A stretch of DNA of 64,000 nucleotides from assembly GCF_000518265.1 (NCBI RefSeq), contig NZ_KI912410.1, positions 124,001 to 188,000 of the forward strand. The letters are read 5' to 3'. Below, piece after piece: positions 60,052 to 64,000 of the stretch. This DNA comes from Actinomadura oligospora ATCC 43269 (GTDB taxonomy: Bacteria > Actinomycetota > Actinomycetes > Streptosporangiales > Streptosporangiaceae). The notes beneath the pieces are model-generated. The model was given only the letters and a program-made list of their open reading frames with translations. It made no database searches and was not told the origin of the DNA. How positions within the stretch are numbered: the stretch's first letter is position 1; each line of letters begins with the position of its first letter. The position numbers and the translations under genes were made by a program.

Positions 60052-62343
60052 GTGGCGCACGGATGGCCCGGCGGGAACGGTCTCCAGAGGCCCGGCGAGG
60101 ACGGTCCCGAGCGGGCACGCGAGGACGGTCGCCAGGGCCCCGGTGAAGAGGGCCGGAAGGGGAGCCCGGACGTGCCGTCCGGGACGTACCGCCTCCAGTT
60201 CCACCCGCCGCGCTTCCGCTTCGCCGAGGCGGCGGCGCTCGCGCCCTACCTCAAGGACCTCGGCGTCTCCCACGTCTACCTGTCGCCGGTCCTCCAGGCC
60301 GCGCCCGGCTCCACGCACGGCTACGACGTCGCCGACCACGGCCGGATCTCCGCCGAACTCGGCGGCGAGGACGCGTTCGCCGGGATGGTCGGACGCTTCC
60401 GGTCCCAGGGCCTGCGGGTGCTGCTCGACATCGTCCCGAACCACATGGCGTTCCATGGACCGGCCGTCGAGTCCGTCCTCGCGGACGGCCCGAAATCCCC
60501 GTACGCGCACTGGTTCGACGTGGACTGGGACGCGGGCGCCGGACGGCTCGTCCCACCCGGTCAGGGCGAACCCAACTACCGCCGCTTCTTCGACATCTCC
60601 GGCCTGATCGCCCTCCGCCAGGAGGATCCGGACGTGTTCGACGCCACGCACGCGCTGGTCGTCCGGCTCGTCCGGGACGGCCTGGTGGACGGCCTCCGCG
60701 TCGACCACCCCGACGGGCTCGCCGACCCCCGGGCCTACCTCCGCCGCCTCTCCGACCGCCTCGACGCCGACCGGGACGACCGCCGCTGGGTCCTCGTCGA
60801 GAAGATCACCGCGCCCGGCGAGGAGCTGCCCGCCGGATGGGTCTGCGCGGGCACCACCGGCTACGACGCGCTCGGCATGGTCGGCGGCCTGTTCCTGGAT
60901 CCGGCCGGGGAAGCGCCCCTGACCGAGATCCACGCGCGTTTCACCGGCGGATCGACGACCTTCGCGGAGGTCGAGCGGGAGTCCCGCCGGTACGCGGCCG
61001 AGATCACCCTGCGTCCGGAGATCGACCGGCTGCACCGCGTCCTGGTCCGGACGCGGCCCGCCGACGACCCGGACGCCCTGCGCGAGGCGCTCCTCGAACT
61101 GCTCGTGGCGATCAAGGTCTACCGCGCGTACGTCGTCCCCGGCGCAGGGCCGTCCGACCAGGCGCTCCGCGTGCTCGGCGAGGCGGAGAGGCGGTGCCGC
61201 GCGCCGCTCGTCCCGGTCGTCGTCCGCGAGGCCCTCTACGGCGACGCGGAGTTCGTCGTCCGGTTCCAGCAGGTCAGCGCGGCGCTGGCGGCGAAGGGCG
61301 GCGAGGACACCGCGTTCTACCGCTGGTCGCGCCTGTCCGCGCTGAACGAGGTCGGCGGTGACCCGGCGCGCGTCGCCGTCCCGCCCGCCGAGTTCCACGC
61401 GTTCTGCCGCCGCGTCGCCGCCGACCGGCCGCTGACCATGACGACCCTGTCCACGCACGACACCAAGCGCCAGGAGGACGTCCGGGCGCGGCTGGCCGTC
61501 CTCGCCGAGGTCCCGCACACCTGGGAGGCCACGGTCACGGCCTGGCGCGCGAAGACCCGCCACCCAACGGCCGCATGCCCACTGGAACCGGACCTCGAAT
61601 ACCTCCTGTGGCAGACGCTCGTCGGCGCCTGGCCGATCACCGAGGAGCGGGTGCGCGGTTTCCTGGTCAAGGCCATGCGCGAGGCCAAGACCGCCACGAA
61701 CTGGATCACCCCGGACGAGGCGTACGAACAGCGGGTTCTCGACCACCTCCACGCCCTCCTGAACTCCGGCCTCGCGGACGAGATCTCCCGTTTCGTCGCC
61801 CGCCTGGAGCCCCGGACCCGCGTGAACGTGCTGGGCCAGAAGATCGTCCAGCTGACCATGCCCGGCGTCCCCGACCTCTACCAGGGCTGTGAGCTGGCCG
61901 GACGCGCCCTGGTCGACCCCGACAACCGCCGTCCGGTCGACTACGGACGCCGCCGCGCCCGCCTCACACGCCTCGACAACAACGGCGTCCCCGGCGGTCT
62001 CGACGACGAGAAACTGCTGGTCACGTCCCGTGCGCTCCGCCTGCGCCGCGACCATCCGGCCTGGTTCGCCCCGCCCAGCCCGCACGAGCCGCTGACCGCC
62101 GTCGGCCCGGCCGCCGACCATGCCGTGGCCTTCCGCCGGGGACGCGCCGTGACCGTCGCCACCCGCCTGCCCGCCACCCTGGAACGCCGTGGCGGCTGGG
62201 CGTCCACGCTGCTGGACGCGGGCGGCGACGGCCCCTGGCACGACGTCCTCACCGGCTACGTCCACCACGGCCCGCTGCTCGACCTGGCCGCCGTCCTGGA
62301 CCGCCTGCCCGTCGCCCTTCTCGTCCCCGAGGGGCAGGCATGA
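60052..62343 (+). CDS. treY: Maltooligosyl trehalose synthase
   Basis: A 763-residue GH13 enzyme that turns the reducing end of maltooligosaccharides into a trehalosyl unit. Motifs: TYRLQFHPPRF at the start of the barrel, DIVPNHMA, GLRVDHPDGL (Asp218 nucleophile), VEKI (Glu250 acid/base) and LSTHDTKR (Asp470). GTG 60052 has GGGAGGGG 6 nt upstream, but GTG 60172 has GGAAGGGGAG 7 nt upstream and begins right before the conserved TYRLQF; the extra 40 residues come from a 24-bp repeat. The stop overlaps treZ in ATGA. Confidence 0.95.
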   Translation: MAHGWPGGNGLQRPGEDGPERAREDGRQGPGEEGRKGSPDVPSGTYRLQFHPPRFRFAEAAALAPYLKDLGVSHVYLSPVLQAAPGSTHGYDVADHGRISAELGGEDAFAGMVGRFRSQGLRVLLDIVPNHMAFHGPAVESVLADGPKSPYAHWFDVDWDAGAGRLVPPGQGEPNYRRFFDISGLIALRQEDPDVFDATHALVVRLVRDGLVDGLRVDHPDGLADPRAYLRRLSDRLDADRDDRRWVLVEKITAPGEELPAGWVCAGTTGYDALGMVGGLFLDPAGEAPLTEIHARFTGGSTTFAEVERESRRYAAEITLRPEIDRLHRVLVRTRPADDPDALREALLELLVAIKVYRAYVVPGAGPSDQALRVLGEAERRCRAPLVPVVVREALYGDAEFVVRFQQVSAALAAKGGEDTAFYRWSRLSALNEVGGDPARVAVPPAEFHAFCRRVAADRPLTMTTLSTHDTKRQEDVRARLAVLAEVPHTWEATVTAWRAKTRHPTAACPLEPDLEYLLWQTLVGAWPITEERVRGFLVKAMREAKTATNWITPDEAYEQRVLDHLHALLNSGLADEISRFVARLEPRTRVNVLGQKIVQLTMPGVPDLYQGCELAGRALVDPDNRRPVDYGRRRARLTRLDNNGVPGGLDDEKLLVTSRALRLRRDHPAWFAPPSPHEPLTAVGPAADHAVAFRRGRAVTVATRLPATLERRGGWASTLLDAGGDGPWHDVLTGYVHHGPLLDLAAVLDRLPVALLVPEGQA
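60072..60150 (+). repeat. 24-bp degenerate repeat at the treY 5' end
   Basis: About three units of the form CGGTCtCCaGaGgcCcgGCGAGGA run in frame between the two possible treY starts. They encode PGEDGPE, REDGRQG and similar units. Confidence 0.55.
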
Positions 62344-64000
62344 CGCGTTTCTCCGTGTGGTCCCCGTCCGCCCGAAAGGTCTCCGTCGCCGTCCTGGCGC
62401 CGGGTTTCCCGCAGGTCGTCCCCATGACCCCCGCGGCGGACGGCTGGTGGACGGCGGACGTCCCCCACGCCGTCCACGGCACCGACTACGGCTTCCTCCT
62501 GGACGAGCGCGACGACGTCCTCCCCGACCCGCGCTCCGCCTGGCAGCCGCGCGGCGTCCACGCCCCCGGCCGCGTTTACGACCACACCCGTTTCCGCTGG
62601 TCGGACGGCACATGGCGAGGCCGTCCCCTCGCCGGATCGGTGCTCTACGAACTCCACGTCGGCACGTTCACGCCCGAGGGCACCCTCGACGCCGCCGCCG
62701 CGCGCCTCGACCACCTCGTCCACCTGGGCGTGGACGTCGTGGAGCTGATGCCCGTCGCCGCGTTCTCCGGCGACCGCGGCTGGGGCTACGACGGCGTGTG
62801 CCTGTGGGCCGTCCACGAGCCCTACGGAGGCCCGGACGCACTGAAACGCTTCGTCGACACCGCGCACGCACGAGGACTCGCCGTCGTCCTGGACGTCGTC
62901 TACAACCACCTCGGACCGTCCGGGAACCACCTCAGGGAATTCGGCCCGTACTTCACCGACGCGTCCACCACCCCCTGGGGCGACGCGGTCAATTTCGACC
63001 AGCCGGGCTCGGACGGCGTACGCGCGTTCGTGGTCGAGAACGCCCTCATGTGGCTCCGCGACTTCCACCTGGACGGCCTGCGCCTGGACGCCGTCCACGC
63101 CATCCGCGACCAGCGGGCCGTCCACATCCTGGAGGAGCTGTCGGCCGCCGTGGACGCCCTGGCCGCCCGCCTCGGTCGCGGGCCGTTCCTGGTCGGCGAG
63201 TCCGACCTGAACGACCCGCGGTCGATCACCCCGCGCGAGGCGGGCGGCCACGGGCTCACCGCCCAGTGGGACGACGACGTGCACCACGCCCTGCATGCGC
63301 TCCTCACCGGCGAACGCCAGGCGTACTACGCCGACTTCGGATCCACCCGCACCCTCGCCAAGGCCCTGACCTGCGCGTTCGTCCACGACGGCTGCTACTC
63401 GGCGCACCGTGGCCGCCGCCACGGCCGTCCGGTCGACCGGGCCCGCACCCCGGCCCACCGCTTCGTCGTCTCGCTCCAGAACCACGACCAGATCGGCAAC
63501 CGCGCCACCGGCGACCGCCTCTCGGACCGAGAGGGACGCGGGCTCTCACTCGAACACCTCAAGATCGGCGCGGCGCTGCTGCTCCTCGGGCCGTTCACGC
63601 CGATGCTGTTCATGGGCGAGGAGTGGGGCGCGTCCACACCGTGGCGCTACTTCACCGACCACCGCGAACCGGACCTCGCCCGCGCCGTCACCGAGGGCCG
63701 CCGCCGCGAGTTCGCCGCCCACGGCTGGGACGGCGAGGTTCCCGATCCACAGGCTGTGGAAACTTTTCTGCGCTCCGTCCTCGACTGGACGGAACCGGAC
63801 ACCGGACACCATCGCGACCTGCTGGACTGGTACCGCGCGCTGATCGCCCTCCGCCGCGCGCACCCCGAGTTCACCGACCCGGACCTGACCCGCGTCCACG
63901 TCGAGACGGGCGACACCTGGCTGATCATGCGCAGGGGACGTTTCCGGGTGGCCGCCAACCTGGGCGACGGCACCCTCGACCTCGGCCCCGCCGAACTCCT
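62340..64000 (+). CDS. treZ: Maltooligosyl trehalose trehalohydrolase, truncated by the window end
   Basis: The frame is open from ATG 62340 to the end of the window (553 codons); the protein usually has 570-600. An N-terminal beta-sandwich (FSVWSPSARKVSVAVLAPGF) precedes the barrel with ELHVGTFTPEGT, DVVYNHLGPSGN, GLRLDAVHAI (Asp250 nucleophile), LVGESDLND (Glu287) and SLQNHDQIGN (Asp383). It cleaves trehalose from the trehalosyl chains made by TreY. The 4-nt overlap couples both genes. Confidence 0.95.
   Translation, partial: MTRFSVWSPSARKVSVAVLAPGFPQVVPMTPAADGWWTADVPHAVHGTDYGFLLDERDDVLPDPRSAWQPRGVHAPGRVYDHTRFRWSDGTWRGRPLAGSVLYELHVGTFTPEGTLDAAAARLDHLVHLGVDVVELMPVAAFSGDRGWGYDGVCLWAVHEPYGGPDALKRFVDTAHARGLAVVLDVVYNHLGPSGNHLREFGPYFTDASTTPWGDAVNFDQPGSDGVRAFVVENALMWLRDFHLDGLRLDAVHAIRDQRAVHILEELSAAVDALAARLGRGPFLVGESDLNDPRSITPREAGGHGLTAQWDDDVHHALHALLTGERQAYYADFGSTRTLAKALTCAFVHDGCYSAHRGRRHGRPVDRARTPAHRFVVSLQNHDQIGNRATGDRLSDREGRGLSLEHLKIGAALLLLGPFTPMLFMGEEWGASTPWRYFTDHREPDLARAVTEGRRREFAAHGWDGEVPDPQAVETFLRSVLDWTEPDTGHHRDLLDWYRALIALRRAHPEFTDPDLTRVHVETGDTWLIMRRGRFRVAANLGDGTLDLGPAEL

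Noticed and set aside
60010..62613. A minus-strand frame of 867 codons opposite treY
   Set aside because: TreY motifs on the plus strand are unmistakable; the reverse frame has no domain.
1..64000. tRNA, rRNA or riboswitch genes
   Set aside because: No cloverleaf-type or conserved riboswitch core was found by eye; a covariance-model scan would be needed to exclude small RNAs.

Overview
The window is very GC-rich (around 73% by eye), with GTG starts, dense ATGA/TGATG stop-start overlaps, DUF397 and XRE-DUF5753 genes, mycothiol-type and DtxR-type signatures, and an acyl-CoA carboxylase beta/epsilon pair. This points to a chromosomal piece of a filamentous actinomycete, probably Thermomonosporaceae or Streptosporangiaceae (Actinomadura-like). 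Genus is an inference. No rRNA, tRNA, CRISPR array, transposase or phage gene was seen.

Layout. 1-4.5 kb: tail of a secreted Pro/Ser-rich protein, two WXG100-type small proteins, a 716-aa DUF6571-like partner, a lipoprotein and a PLDc_N-type membrane protein. 4.5-9.2 kb: MerR regulator, NADAR-domain protein, methyltransferase and MFS pair, and a DUF2568 membrane protein with two operator palindromes. 9.3-21 kb: an EssC/EccC-type three-P-loop ATPase read leftwards, and divergently a complete tad (Flp-type pilus) operon: CpaB-like, CpaE-like, CpaF, small Pro-rich ORF, TadB, TadC, Flp pilin and three TadE/G-like pseudopilins. 21-26.8 kb: a frameshifted secreted gene, small secreted and NTF2-like proteins, and two efflux pumps with ArsR and TetR repressors. 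27-33.7 kb: a membrane-anchored LysM/BTAD regulator, a 17-bp minisatellite, and a NarL-type two-component system. 33.9-44.7 kb: propeller lipoprotein, NYN protein, acyl-CoA carboxylase epsilon and beta, ppc, lipoprotein, GNAT, enoyl-CoA hydratase and biotin ligase. 44.8-52.7 kb: Rv1264-like adenylate cyclase, XRE/DUF397/anti-sigma signalling genes, MDMPI-domain protein, and MFS with TetR. 52.9-55.1 kb: a two-gene operon of a cis-prenyltransferase and an MpaB/DUF2236 oxygenase with a C-terminal EF-hand module. 55.2-58.8 kb: two TetR/reductase pairs, one regulator being a TetR-GNAT fusion. 58.9-64 kb: bacterioferritin and its ferredoxin under tandem iron boxes, then treY and a truncated treZ.

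How the parts may work together. The tad operon builds a pilus. The nearby EssC-type ATPase and the WXG100 genes suggest type VII-like export, although the other Ecc components are absent here. The carboxylase, biotin ligase, PEP carboxylase and crotonase form a C3/C4-acyl-CoA metabolism neighbourhood. TreY and TreZ make trehalose from maltodextrin.

The observations most worth following are: the cis-prenyltransferase plus calcium-binding prenyl-cleaving-type oxygenase operon; a dispersed 56-bp palindrome, one copy of which supplies the stop codon of the carboxylase epsilon gene; the TetR-GNAT fusion; and a window-wide habit of degenerate short-period repeats (17, 18, 21, 24, 42 and 76 bp) at gene ends and linkers. 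All family names are from recognition of motifs by eye; no search was run.
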